The notes beneath the pieces were generated by a model that saw only the letters and a list, made by a program, of their open reading frames with translations, made no database searches and was not told the DNA's origin. DNA of 64,000 bases from Ulota crispa (lineage: Eukaryota > Streptophyta > Bryopsida > Orthotrichales > Orthotrichaceae), in assembly GCA_963920765.1 (NCBI GenBank), contig OY987246.1, positions 4,094,501 through 4,158,500 on the forward strand, read 5' to 3'. Made by a program: the position numbers and the translations under genes. Below, piece after piece: positions 1 through 11,365 of this stretch (position 1 is its first letter; each line of letters starts with the position of its first letter).

Positions 1-870
1 TGCTTTATTTGGACACATGCCTTAGGTTTTTCAGAAAATGCACAAATATCCTTGGAGCATAATTTTCAAGCATTTGTTTCATTGTGCACGCCATTTCTTT
101 CTTTCTTTGTGCACATAGTGTTGTGTAGTACCACATTACACATAGTAAACATTAGTTAAAATTATGATAACACAAATAAGTGAATGATTAAGTATAATTA
201 TAAAAAAAGAAAGAAGAAATAAATGATAAAAAATAAAAGCAAAAATAGATTATGAGTATAAAAGTAGGATGGAAGGTGGTTAACATTATTATATGAATTA
301 TTATGTTTATGATGGATACATATGTATGTATGATTGAGAAAGTAAAATTAAAATTATTTATTATTATTTTAATTCATTATTTTTGAACAATTTTTTGCAA
401 AAAGATTCCCTATTTCCTAAAACAAAACTCTTGCCAAGACAATGTTGTTACAAAAACAAAGTAGTGTGCGTACAAAGGAAGAAGGAAGTGGTATGCACAA
501 CATAACAAACACCTAAATATTTTGGTTTAACCCTTAAGTGTCACACTGGACATTTTCTAGATTAGGAATTTAAGAATAGCCTAGTCATCAAATCTTATAA
601 TTTTTACTTCTGTACGGTGGATTTTCACAAAAACTATAGATTTGCACTTGCCAAGAAGTCACCAACAAATTTCTATTGTAAATTTTGTAATTATGACTTA
701 CACTCCAAATTACTCCATTTTGTTTAGAATGCTCTTCCAAACATATTTAGACCTCTATGACGCTTAGGGGTTAAGAATAAAGCTTAGGGGTTAAGAATAT
801 TTGTGCAATTTGTGAAAAAACAGGGGCATTTGTACAATCGCAAATTTCAGAGGCATCCATCAAATTTTCT
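1..870. mobile_element. Relic Mutator-like MITE, interrupted
   Basis: The first ~120 bases and the stretches 450-536 and 795-860 match, in order, the left and right halves of the better-preserved MITEs at 17426, 21002 and 38216. Shared text includes the 'cacaaatatccttgga' segment, the block rich in tgtgcac, and 'gggg(c/t)at' near the right end. It is old and diverged, and its left end may lie outside the window. An AT-rich stretch (about 130-440) and a TTAA element (541-770) split it. Confidence 0.6.
541..770. mobile_element. TTAA-flanked (piggyBac-like) MITE, 230 bp
   Basis: It starts CCCTTAAGTGTC and ends GACGCTTAGGGG, with TTAA directly outside each end (537-540 and 771-774). The last ~20 bp, including TTAA, are repeated at 775-794. 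It sits inside the older MITE relic. Joining the flanks with one TTAA restores the older MITE's order (ttttggt-ttaa-gaatatttgtg against ttttggtccaacgatatttgtg elsewhere, read in two pieces). No coding capacity. Confidence 0.7.
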
Positions 871-1179
871 CTTGTTTTTAATCACCAGAGCCATAACTGT
901 GAAAATCATAGTTGGGACCCCTACTGGACACGTGGACACGCAAAGCAGGGCACGTCAGGGGGGCGGACTCCATACATACAAAGACTACATAAGGGCCATA
1001 TCGCCCATGCTTGCCAACTCCGACCTCCACCTCAAAGAAGAAAACGCTCTGGCTCTGGCTCTGGCTCTGCTTCCGTCTGCGCCATCTTCTGCTGCAACGC
1101 TCAGCTTAAGCTCAATTCAACACCGCCGCAATTGCTTTCTGCATTTGCTAACTTACGGAGAGCCTCTGTGCAGTTAATT
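871..1179 (+). promoter_or_regulatory. Putative core promoter and leader start of the TFIIA-L gene
   Basis: This is GC-richer than its surroundings and lies between the MITE cluster and the duplicated leader segment. It contains a short run of CTGGCT hexamers near 1050-1070. No transcription start can be fixed from sequence alone; assignment to the downstream gene rests on position and strand. Confidence 0.3.
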
Positions 1180-2066
1180 ACGGCGCTTCAGCAACTCAAG
1201 CGGAGGAGACCTAAGGCCGGAACGGCGGTGCGTTCGAAGTGAGTCATTTGCTGCTGCATTGCGCCTTGGGAGGCGTTTGGTGGAAGTAGGTGGCATGCAT
1301 TTGGAGAAAAAGGTAGAGAACGCTGTTTGCAAGCGGTTTTTAAGCAACATAACATGTAGGAATGTTCTTTTAATTTGGACATCGCGCAATTATAGAGATC
1401 ACTTTTTGAGTATTTGAAGCGTCGAACTTTCTTGAGATCGAATTTCTGTTGCTCAATGTGTTGATTTCTTATGCAATCATTTGTAGGAAATTGTAGGCTG
1501 TGATGATGAAAGAATATATTACTAGATAGTGATGATGGAAGAAATGAATCTAACAATGTGTTATATATCTGCAGGTGATAGTACGCGGTAATGGCCGATT
1601 AGATTGAAGATTGATCGACCGCTGTACGGCGCTTCAGGAACTCAAGCGGAGGAGACCTAAGGCCGGAACGGCGGTGCGCTCGAAGTGAGTCATTTGCTGC
1701 TGCATTGCGCCTTGGGAGGCGTTTGGTGGAATCCGGTGGGAGTAGGTGGCGTGCATTTGGAGAAAAGGTAGATAATGCTGTTTGTAAGCGTTTTCTAAGC
1801 AACACAAGTACATGTAGGAATGTTTCTTTTATTTGGACATCGCGCAATTATAGAGATCACTTTTTGAGTATTTGAAGCGTCGAACTTTCTTGAGATCGAA
1901 TTTCTGTTGCTCAATGTGTTGATTTGTTAAGCAATCATTTGTAGGAGATTGTAGACTGTGATGATGAAAGAATATTACTAGATAGTGATGATGGAAGAAA
2001 TGAATCTAACAATGTGTTATCTGCTTGTGATAGTACGCGGTAATGGCCGACTAGATTGAGATTGAT
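1180..2066 (+). repeat. Tandem duplication (2 x ~444 bp) of a leader-exon segment
   Basis: Copy A (1180-1625) and copy B (1626-2066) both open with acggcgcttca and a G/C-rich stretch ending in a splice-donor-like cgaa|gtgagtc. They then share the same intron-like tail with the block 'atcgcgcaattatagaga'. Identity by eye is above 90%; B carries about 10 extra bases near 1730. Two equivalent first non-coding exons and donors therefore lie upstream of the TFIIA-L start codon. Recent duplication is inferred from the high similarity. Confidence 0.75.
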
Positions 2067-2446
2067 TTAACTGTGGTATTACAGTTAGTTTGTAGGAAAA
2101 AAGAGGCAATACGCTTTGATCGCATTGTAGATTAAAAAAGTAGAGCGAATCAGGGATGCTGTTATGTACTTGCGAATTTGTGTGATGATTACCGTCTCCT
2201 ATGTTTGATGCTAGGTTTGTTAAGCAGAATGCGGTTGTTTGTGATGTAAGTGTGTCATATTGCTGAATTGCAATGAGACGGATGATAGTACTTGCCAAAT
2301 ATTCTGATCTTTGGCTGTTGTGTAGCAGGCGGATGAGGAGGTTTACAAGAACTGAAGGTAAAGAAGTGTGAGATTGAAGTTCGGGAAGGTGAGAACGTAG
2401 TGGTGAGTTGTAACGGCTGGAAAGAAGACGTTTCGTTACACTAACG

Positions 2447-5400
2447 ATGACAAACCGTAAGCAATTGGCGAAGGAGAAGGAGGTCGGAATGAGTGTTTCC
2501 AATGTATATCTGCACGTTGTGGAGGATGTGATCAACAATGTGCGTACTGACTTCCAGAGCGAGGGGGTGGAGGATAACATTTTGAACGAGCTGCAGTCGG
2601 TTAGTATTCTTCTTCTCTTGTTATTCGTTCGAACTTTGCAAGTACGTGCTCTAGGTATTTTTCCTTTTTTTTTAGTGGCTCTTGATTTCAGTCAGCTTAG
2701 TGGAGAACGCATCCTTTTTTTCCACTTTTCAGAAGTATAAACATTTCAAGATAGAGGTCCTGACGCTTGAAATTTTCTTGTGTTGTAACCTGCTACCGTT
2801 TGCTGTTGATATATCACACTCCAATTTACTGTGGCTTAGCAGGTTATCTCCTGTTGGTGCGTCTAGACGTTGGTTGTATTTCTTTAAATTCGATTAAAGC
2901 GCATATGGCTTTGGAAGATGTGCTGTCAGCGTAAATTCTTATCAAGCAATTTCGCTTAAAAAGCATTTTTTAAGATATTGGGAAATTATCTATTGCCTCT
3001 ACCTTTTGCTATCATGTGTATAGCGCAATGGATGTAATACCTTGGAATGTTGATATGTTTGCTATTAAATAGTTCAAAAATCAAAAGGGCAGGTTCTTTG
3101 GGAGATCGATGCTGTTGTGTGTTCAGATAAATCATATTTTTAGGAACATGGAGCAGTTGAATACTTCAATAGGCAATGGAATTCTACAAAGATAGTCAGT
3201 ATTCAGCGACTGCGCTATGACACCTACAGAGTTGGTGTCGCTGATGAAAGTCCGCAGTGTCTCGCTCTCCCTGGATTTTTTTGATTCATTTTTTTCTAGT
3301 TTTAGAATACGTGCAGTTAGGCAGCTCAAATATTTTCATAATTCTGGAAGTTACAAAAGCTCAAAAATGAAATATTCGAAAATGATTTCTTGACTTACAG
3401 ACGTCCATTTCTTCAAAAATGACTTACTTGCTACAGGGGGTATCGAACATGCTAGCACCCTGTGGTGTTGTATTTGTATGGGTGAAATGGCATAATCAGA
3501 CACAACATTTACGAGGCTTTGTGCACTTTAATTAAACTCGGTGTGGACAGTCTGAGTGTGTTGATTTTGCTGCAATGTTTAGTCTAGGATGTACTTGTGA
3601 AATGCCTGGCGAATTTCAGAGCTTTAGTACTTGGAATAAACGTTCACAAATGGGAAGAAAGTGTTCGCAACATTGTAACATGTGCTAGGAACTTGACAGT
3701 GGTTTCATTTTGCCTTCACCAACTCTGGATGCATATGATTCTGGTGCAGCTATGGGAGCTTAAGTTGGTGCAGTCAGGTGCAATCCAGGAAGTTTCCGGC
3801 CATGAAGCTCCAGGAGCCAAACCGATTTCGCAGCCCGTAGCTGCTACTCTTGTGCATGATCTGAATGTACCTTACGTGGCAAGCGAGGAACCTTCTAAGA
3901 CTCCGTCCAGTGATATGCACTTCTCCCGGGTATGGCTTTGATGTTTTTGTCATTCATGTGCTTCAAATGGCCTTCCTCAACAAGACTTTCCTATTTTGTC
4001 ATGAAAGATGGCACTGTTTCTCTAACTATTTCTCTCAACCTCTTTTCTTCTCAAGATGTTACATTTCATTGATTACTGTTCTCAGTTTTCACGCCTTTTT
4101 GTTTAAACAGTTCTATTCTGCTACATGAGACAAACTATAAAAGATTGTCTTAGATTTGTGCCATGCATTAGTAGAGAGCAATGTGCTTGAAATGACTTCC
4201 TCGTCCAGACTTTTTTATTGTTACTTCCTTTTCAATTACTGTTTATTTTCCAAAAATGTCACTTTTCAGTTATTATTCTTCTCAATTGTGATGATTTTTT
4301 ACTTAAGAAATGCTACAAGTGTTACTGGATGCAAATGTTGAAAGTTTTTCTTACGTACAACTTCATACCACTTTTTACATGACTTGTTCTAATGAGGAGA
4401 TCTCGCTTCGGTCCTGAATCTTTCATTTGTATTTTTTCTTGCGGAATTCCACAGTTTTGTTGGAGAGGATTTCTATCAAATACCGATTCGCTCTTTGTAC
4501 AAACTTCAGGGATGGTAATTTTCTTGGATTGATTTATTTGATTCTGATTCGTTCTTTTCAGGTGTCTGCATCAACTAGTTCTCGGGAGCCAATTATGTCC
4601 CAATACATTCCTGCAGGTCCTAATGTGGAATTCTTGCGGCAAAACGCTGGTCATCATCTCGCCTCAAGGATGAAAACTGGAATGCCTAGTTCTTACATGG
4701 TACTTTTTTACCCTCGTGTGTCCTATCTAATATAATATGGTCTAGTTTGGAAGCTTATAGTATCTTTCAGAATTTATTTATTTTACTTCAAAATGCAGGG
4801 TACGACTTCTTCTTATTATTGATAAATTTTGGTTAACTTTCTTGAAACTTTCCAAATGACTCGCTTCAACTCCTGTTGATGTGGAAGTAGCCACTTCTGA
4901 CCTTTTGGACTCGATGTTTAACGGAGTTGGGTTTGAAATCTTTGCTGTACTGCTTGCTCGTACAAAGTCTTGTCTAGAGTGTGGATTCTGCTTGGAGCAC
5001 AATTTTATGGATGCGGGAGGCTAGTTTAGATTGTAGAGTTCTCTTTTGTTGACGTCTGATCCATTTCGCTGGATTTTCAAGTTAATACCGTGTTACTGCT
5101 GCAACCCCTTGAGAAAGCCGTTTGATAAGGCTTTTAGTAAGCATAAGTTTTTGCTTTGCAGAGTTGCGCGTTTCTAGAATCTCTTAGAGATCATGAGACT
5201 CCTTAGCCTCACTAGTATTCATTAAAATATACTTTGCAGATTTGGTCTTTGAGTTTCATTCAAGTCCCAATTAGTTTATCACCCGTTTTTCATTAAGTCA
5301 CATAGGTAGAAAGGCTTAGAGGCTGTGCCAATAAGGTACATTCTTATCACGTTGGACAACTGTTATCATCTCGCAAAATCAAAGGTGTGCAATAGTGAAT

Positions 5401-7750
5401 ATCGGAAACTAAGTATTGGGGATCAGATGTCCGTGGGTTTCTTTCAATGCGAGTTTGTTAATACAGCGAGCTTAGTATAGAACCATTCTGACAGGGCTAG
5501 CTTGTTGATGATTGCAGCAGCAGCCAGCGTCCTGGATGAATCAGAAACATCGTGGATTTGAACTCAACATGAATGAAAGTGAGTTGCTGCTGTGCTGTTG
5601 GTAAAATATGTCAAAATGTTTTAGAGTTGCCACCTGCTCGAAATGCAGTTTCTTGCATATTTATAATGTTCGAAGCTCCAATTCATGGTGAAGACATACA
5701 ACATGTATATATAGGCCAACAGGTACGATTTGTGGTGAAATGAAGATCCTTACAAGCAGGCTTTTTAAGTAGTCTGAGTATCGTTGTAAGATATCTAGAG
5801 TACACGATCTCTTATGTTTTAACAAAAACCCCTGACTCTCTGTGTCCTGCAATGTTCATTGGATGTTTCTACGTTTACAGTTTGAATCAATCCTACGCAC
5901 CTCTATTTATTGACTTGACAATCTTGCTTTGCAGCTTATGAGGAACGAGACGAAGGGTATGGTCTAGCACAGAATAATGTTACAGCACAAGGCGCACCTC
6001 CTATTACTAAAGTAAAAACATGATTCACCCCTCGGTGCTCTGCTTAACGTCACCTTCTCTGTCATTGTTGCATTATAGTTGACGCAATGCTGCTTGACAT
6101 CATTTTCGATTTTCTCTCATGAGCTTGTATTCTTGACTTCTTTCTATTTAAGTGCTAATATGTTTACTTTTGGTCTGTAGTCCTAACTATCTTCCCGTGT
6201 CATTAAAAAGAGTTAATCTTCCACTAATGATTTTAGCAGGATCGACGAGAAACCTAGTGCATGTGTTAGCCCTCATACATTTGCTGCAAGTCGAGTACTA
6301 TTGAAACTCTTCTCATCTTGGTCATTGGCTTGGAGCAGGATTTCCTGACCATATCTACTGGCAAGAGAAAACATGACGAAATCTCTTCTGGATACTATAT
6401 CACACAACGAGATGGTGCTGCAGATGAATTGCGTAAATCGATGGGCGACACTTGTCATATTGAGGTCAGGGCTCGTCTTTGCTTGCTCCTCCCAACCTTG
6501 TGATACAGCTAAACTCTAATCAAAGGAGCCAAATTTGGTTTTGTCCTCTATTTTGATTCAACATTCTTCTTTTGGGTCACAATTGAGTTTTAAAATGCTT
6601 CTGGTAACTTTTTAAAGTTAACTTTGAACGTACGTTTGTATTTGGAAAGTTGCGATTATTCTGATGAGGTCTATTTAGATATTCGTGACCTCGACCAAAT
6701 ACTTCGGCCCGAAATTGATAAGCAGTATCTTCCTTTTACTGTTATTAATAAGACTACAGCTTGCCCTTCGTGGAATTTATAGTAGGTTTCTTTATAAGTG
6801 TAGAAGCAGGGACAGTAGTGTGAAAAGTTCCCTTCTTGGCTTGTGTTTACATTCCCTGTGTTAACGGAAAGTGAAAAAAAAATCCAACTGCTTAAAAGTG
6901 CACAATATCATTGGAAATTTTTAGAAACACACAAAGCCATTTGTATTTTTTAAGCTTTTTTATCCCATTCATTTGTGCTTAATGGTTTGAGTTTCCCCCT
7001 CAAGACTTCTTTGTTTGACTGATACAGAGGGTTCATGTTCTTTGTTGCTGTGTCAGGCTGTCTCAGAGGATTACAATGAGCCTGAGGGGGAAGGTGAGAA
7101 CCAATTCTGTCTTCATTTCGCTACAATCTTCTGATTTATCACCTTTACTCTTTAGGAACAATGAAGCCTAGACACCTGAAGTTAGTCTTGGTGGGAAATT
7201 AATGGGATTTGCTAGAATTTCGAAACTATGTTCATTCTTTTGGATCTTATTGTCCTATTTCGTTCATACAATTTTCAAGATTAATTTCAATGTGCTTCTA
7301 ACATGATAAGTAACCTTTAGTGTTCAAATGGTCAAACATGCCCACTTCCATATCTGTTGGGGCTGAAATAAATTATTTAGAAACCTCAAACAAAGGAGCA
7401 AAACGTATGAGAAGAAACCATTTTCTACCAGCTTGGACAATTGGAGGTTAAATGTTGGAGGGGTAGCCTTTGACAATATCTTGGATGACCTATTTTTTGT
7501 GAAATTCGTCTCACAAGTACTTCTGGTTCATACACACCTTTCAAAATTTATATGTAATTCTAACAAATTTGATGATTTTGGCACTGCGAAGAGAGTATTA
7601 GCTGACAATTTAAGTACACTTATTGCAGATATCTCGATAGCTAGCGACAAGGCTCCTAAGCAAGTAGGAAATGCTGAGCCAACAGAGTCAGGAACTTGGA
7701 GGAATATGCTTTCATTAGGAGATCAAGTGGAAGTGTATCCTGAAGGATAG
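2447..7750 (+). CDS. TFIIA-L: TFIIA large subunit-like protein, C-terminus lost
   Basis: Large (alpha/beta) subunit of general factor TFIIA, which stabilises TBP on the TATA box in the nucleus. Hand-built exons: 2447-2599, 3750-3929, 4562-4699, 5518-5578, 5935-6011, 6339-6464, 7057-7093, 7629-7750; all junctions keep frame, giving 297 aa. Exon 1 carries the four-helix domain signature (VYLHVVEDVINNVR, ILNELQS) and exon 2 continues it (LWELKLVQSG). Exon 6 has the conserved TGKRKHDE and QRDGAADEL blocks. ATG 2447 is used; ATG 2489 is in frame 14 codons later and fits the usual family start. The product ends ...VEVYPEG about 80 residues short of the usual ~375, because the beta-subunit domain is out of frame (next entry). 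It may be a decaying paralogue, or a functional alpha-only product; I favour decay. Confidence 0.75.
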
Positions 7751-8371
7751 GTTATCCATTTGAAAACTCGTGATTATTTTTTTGTAAAGGTGGGTTTCTT
7801 AGGGACTCGTCAACCCTAAACCTTAGTTTTGAACATGGAGTCGTTCAGTGCTTACTAAGGTCGAACTCAATGCTTCTCCTATCTCAGTCTATTCTCTTAA
7901 GCCATCCAAGTCTTTCAGTTGAATACTAATAATTATTGCTCAACAAAAGGATGTAATATGGTTTTGGACAATATTAGCTCGTGTTTGAAACCATGAGGCA
8001 ACATTCTAAAGGAGATTTTCCCCATGCTCCATAGGATGTCTCTCTATGGTCACACTAATATCAAGGCCTACTCCTATGCTGCATAGAGAGGCATTTTTTA
8101 ATCGTTGTGACTATGGGGAGACCTTAGAAAGGAAAACTCTTCTTATAATACAGTCTGAATTATTTTAACTTACAAAACATTTTTGACGCTAAGAATTTTG
8201 TCCTTTTTCCAAACAGGACCCTCCCGGGCATAGATTTTGGACGCCTGCTCAAGCTTTTGACATGCCCCAAACAACCAATTTGAGATTGTCTGTAACCGGT
8301 TTTTGCCCACTCGTCCTGACGTGCTCCTTGGGTTTATAATCTGGCAGGCAACTGGAGAATCCGAATTTTGA
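7629..8371 (+). pseudogene. Frameshifted remains of the TFIIA-L C-terminal beta domain
   Basis: In a frame not used by the preceding exons, 7728-7748 reads WKCILKD, and 7751-7789 reads VIHLKTRDYFFVK. A donor (aaag|gtgggt) at 7789 joins acceptor ggcag| at 8347 to give ATGESEF and a stop at 8369-8371. Together this matches the family's last residues (WKC.LKDG..H...RD..F.KATGE..F). Between the two blocks one base is missing from the Gly codon, and the stretch before WKC is also out of register, with the acidic segment not recognisable. At least two or three frame disruptions are needed to explain it. Confidence 0.7.
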
Positions 8372-9099
8372 GTACAATCCTTTTCTGAAAGGTGGAAACT
8401 GTCCTATTGCACTGATCGAGAGGGCATTATAGTCGTCTCAGCCTACTTCCTCAGTATAAGAATTGCCTGTTCTTATCTCAATTTTGGAATTTCTGAAAAA
8501 ATCAGAGTGTAGGTGAGTTTCATTTCCCCAGCCTTGAGCTGATGAAGCATCCAATGTGGATAGTCTACCTTCACAGGGACAGTGAGGATAATCCTTGCCA
8601 ACGTGGCCTGGTCAGTAGGACTATCTCAACCGACTCTTCATTCACGCGGGCTTGAGACTGGAGTTATTCTTCTTCTTTTAAAGAACGGAGTTCAATAATA
8701 GGCCTCATGCGTAGACAATTGAATTTCATCAGAGATTTAAGTCATGCCACAGCTTGATGACTATGATGGGCACGCTGATTGGTGTACTTGGGCACATTGA
8801 GTGCAGGGATCTCCATGTAGCATTTGAATGTAAGAAAATGAATAAGCTGGTGAAATCCAGATTATGTCCCATTTGGCACTCATGCATGAAACTTCAATGT
8901 AGTTGTTCGTGGGATAATCCTTGGTGCTCAAAAATGTAATTCGAGACTTTCCAGGTACGTATCCTTTTGCTTGGAGAGTAGTGCTGTCGTAGGCTAACAA
9001 TAGTAAGAAAGAGTCATGTGCAAGACCCAATGCTGTCCGTAGGCTAACAATAGTAAGAAAGAGTCATGTGCAAGATCCAATGCTGTCCATAGGCTATGC
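8372..9099. other. 3' flank of TFIIA-L with a 50-bp direct repeat
   Basis: No gene is recognisable here. A 50-bp unit beginning gtaggctaacaatag occurs twice in tandem at 8989-9038 and 9039-9088, with two differences at most, followed by the start of a third copy that runs into the hAT MITE's target site. Confidence 0.6.
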
Positions 9100-9218
9100 C
9101 AGGGTTTAAAATGCTGGCGAATTCTGACAGATTTCCTCCATACGGTGTGCTTCCCTCCTGATTTCCTCCAATGTCGAGGGGACAGAGCAGCAGGCATTCG
9201 CCAGCATTTTAAACTCTG
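9100..9218. mobile_element. hAT-type MITE, 119 bp
   Basis: Terminal inverted repeats CAGGGTTTAAAATGCTGGCG and CAGAGTTTAAAATGCTGGCG (23 bp in all, one mismatch in the part quoted). Perfect 8-bp direct repeats GGCTATGC lie at 9092-9099 and 9219-9226. CAGGG-type ends with an 8-bp duplication are diagnostic of the hAT superfamily. No ORF; non-autonomous. Confidence 0.85.
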
Positions 9219-10500
9219 GGCTATGCTTTAGTAAATCGAAGAATCCAAAGCGTCAACAATCAACAAAATACTGCCACCTATTTCAAGGAATCATTTGGTT
9301 TATGCTTAAAAATTTCCGACTTTTTTAATTGAAGAATGGCCCTCTTGAGTATACGATGTTGCCTCATGTATTTCTCAACGTGTTTTTCCCCAAATTCTAG
9401 ATAGTAAAATCGGCTTCTTACATCTTCTTGAATGCCTTTTTTGCTGACAGTCATTGAAACTTACGAATCATTCTGTGACCACAACCTCCTCACCTGCATC
9501 TTCAGCAAATCCAGTAGCTTGCAAACCTTACTTGTTCATGCTTCTTACACTTTTAACATAAGTTGGAACGTCGCCCGATTTTGCACACGGCAACCTCTTC
9601 AAATTCCATCAGCAAGCCACCAATGTAAGTAAGGATATTCGTGAAATAGCCCCTCTTGCTGCTTTCATTGCTATACATTGCGACTCACCTGGAAAAGAGG
9701 AGGGTCTAGAATCATAGTCCTGCACTCTCGGAGACATGATTGTTCTGCTTTAGTCCAGTGATCCCTAATGTGACGTTCATAACTAGCTCAAGTGATTAAA
9801 AACACTGCTAAACGCCGTAATGGTTTCAAATTTAATACCATAATGTTCACATGCGAGTTTAATACCATAATATACACACAAGTTTAGGTACATGTTGTAC
9901 CAACGGAGGCAACAATTTTGATTCAAAGTAAAGTTTCAATGTAAAGCATTTTATGCATGTATCTCTCCCTTATTGGTCTTCCACTAGGACTTATTGATAA
10001 CCACTTTACGCATGTACCCTCCTGTTCCCTACTGATCTTTTGCTTAAAAGACTTAGTGTAATCCACTTTATGCATGTACCCTCCTTTGTATGGTGGTTAA
10101 CAATAAAGTATGATGGATTAGTGGAAGTTATGTCACAACACTCTTTTAACCAATTAGATTGAATTGTTGCACTAGACATTAACAACATATCATTGCACAT
10201 TAACAACATATCATTGCACATTAACAACATATCATTGCACTGGCACCACAACACTCTCTTAGCCAATACCTATGTATTCTTTCATATATATAAGACTGTG
10301 TAGCTTTGGAGAGATTTTGGTTGAAAATTTTAGAAATTTCGCCACATTTGTGAACCCTTTTTCAGTCTGGAGGAGGAGGTTATGCCAATAACCTGCCTTG
10401 GAGCGGAGACTGGTTATGAAGTAGAAACAAGTCAAGCTTCCCAGCCACCCATTCCTGGAGTACAGTTGTGAGTGTTGCTAAGGTCCTTAACCCTTGAGTA
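9219..10500. other. Intergenic DNA with a 21-bp triplet repeat
   Basis: Mostly featureless. A 21-bp unit starting cattaacaacatatc is repeated three times without change at 10177-10239. Looser direct repeats around 'gcatgtaccctcc' occur at 10010-10085. No recognisable gene. Confidence 0.5.
10366..10467 (+). other. Exon-like segment, unassigned
   Basis: A good acceptor (tttttcag) precedes, and a plausible donor (tt|gtgagt) follows, a 34-codon open stretch rich in Glu and Pro (LEEEVMPITCLGAETG...). Base composition is more coding-like than its flanks. I recognise no family and no neighbouring exon joins it, so it may be an orphan exon of a dead gene or chance. Confidence 0.18.
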
Positions 10501-10720
10501 CCCCAGCAATGGGATCTTGTCGTTGCGTATCTCAACTTGATTTCACTTTTTCTCTCAATTGGTATGGTGAAAATGATAGTGGCTAGTCCCCATCAGCAGA
10601 GAAGGTAGTCCTTTATCAAATCCTATTGTCACTTTTTTTGGATGTAAGTTTTCAAGCTCTAGTGGTCATTAAATCCCCCATTTTCTCCTAAACCCTAAAA
10701 CAACTCTAGGCGCTCAAGGG
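10501..10720. mobile_element. TTAA-flanked MITE, 220 bp
   Basis: Ends CCCTTGAGTACC and GGCGCTCAAGGG (imperfectly inverted), with TTAA on both sides (10497-10500, 10721-10724). The interior is unlike the other copies. Non-coding. Confidence 0.7.
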
Positions 10721-10969
10721 TTAATGCTTGTGTATGCATTCTCCATGTATTTCTTCAAATTGGCGTTCACTTTCTTCTCCTCCCAAGGAAATCCCTGTAT
10801 GTTCTGAGATTGCAGAATCCAACGTAATGGAACACCAATCACTTATGTTGACATAAGGTAGGAGGCTCATGAACCGACCATAACATCTGTAAGAAAATCA
10901 AATCAGCTTAGAAATCTCAAAATACTTGTGGTAGAAAGTCAAAGAAGAAGCGGTTCTATGGCCATTTAA

Positions 10970-11365
10970 CCCTTAAACATCGGGTTGGTCACTGTGACTA
11001 GCCCGGCTACATTACTTTGATGAACAATGCCATTGCTCAGCAATTATAATATGATTTCCTAAGAGTCAATAGTGCATGGTACCCTCATGAAAATTACAAG
11101 AAGGGAAACTTGGGACCTAACATCATGTTTATGAAACTTATCAAAATTTGGGTTATCTAAAAAATGAATGTATTAGATGATGTAATTTTTTGCCTTCCAT
11201 GATGGACCATGTGTTTATGATCATTGTTGAAAAGAAATTAGATGAAAAACAACTTTTTTTTGAAACACAAGATCTAATTAGATGAAAAACAACTTTTTGT
11301 TTGAAAGACAAGATCTTTTTTTTTAGAGCCGGAGGACTTTTTTTGTCCTCCTTAACATTTATGGG
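10970..11365. mobile_element. TTAA-flanked MITE, 396 bp, subfamily B
   Basis: Starts CCCTTAAACATCGGGTT and ends CATTTATGGG between TTAA sites. Its interior is the reverse complement of the elements at 14526 and 31102; shared text includes the 'ccttccatgatgga' and 'tgtttatgatca' blocks. A short internal duplication lies near 11235-11300. Confidence 0.7.

Noticed and set aside
8035-8130. Inverted repeat around ccccatgctccatagg / ctatggggag
   Set aside because: Short and imperfect, without clear ends or a target duplication; not supportable as an element.
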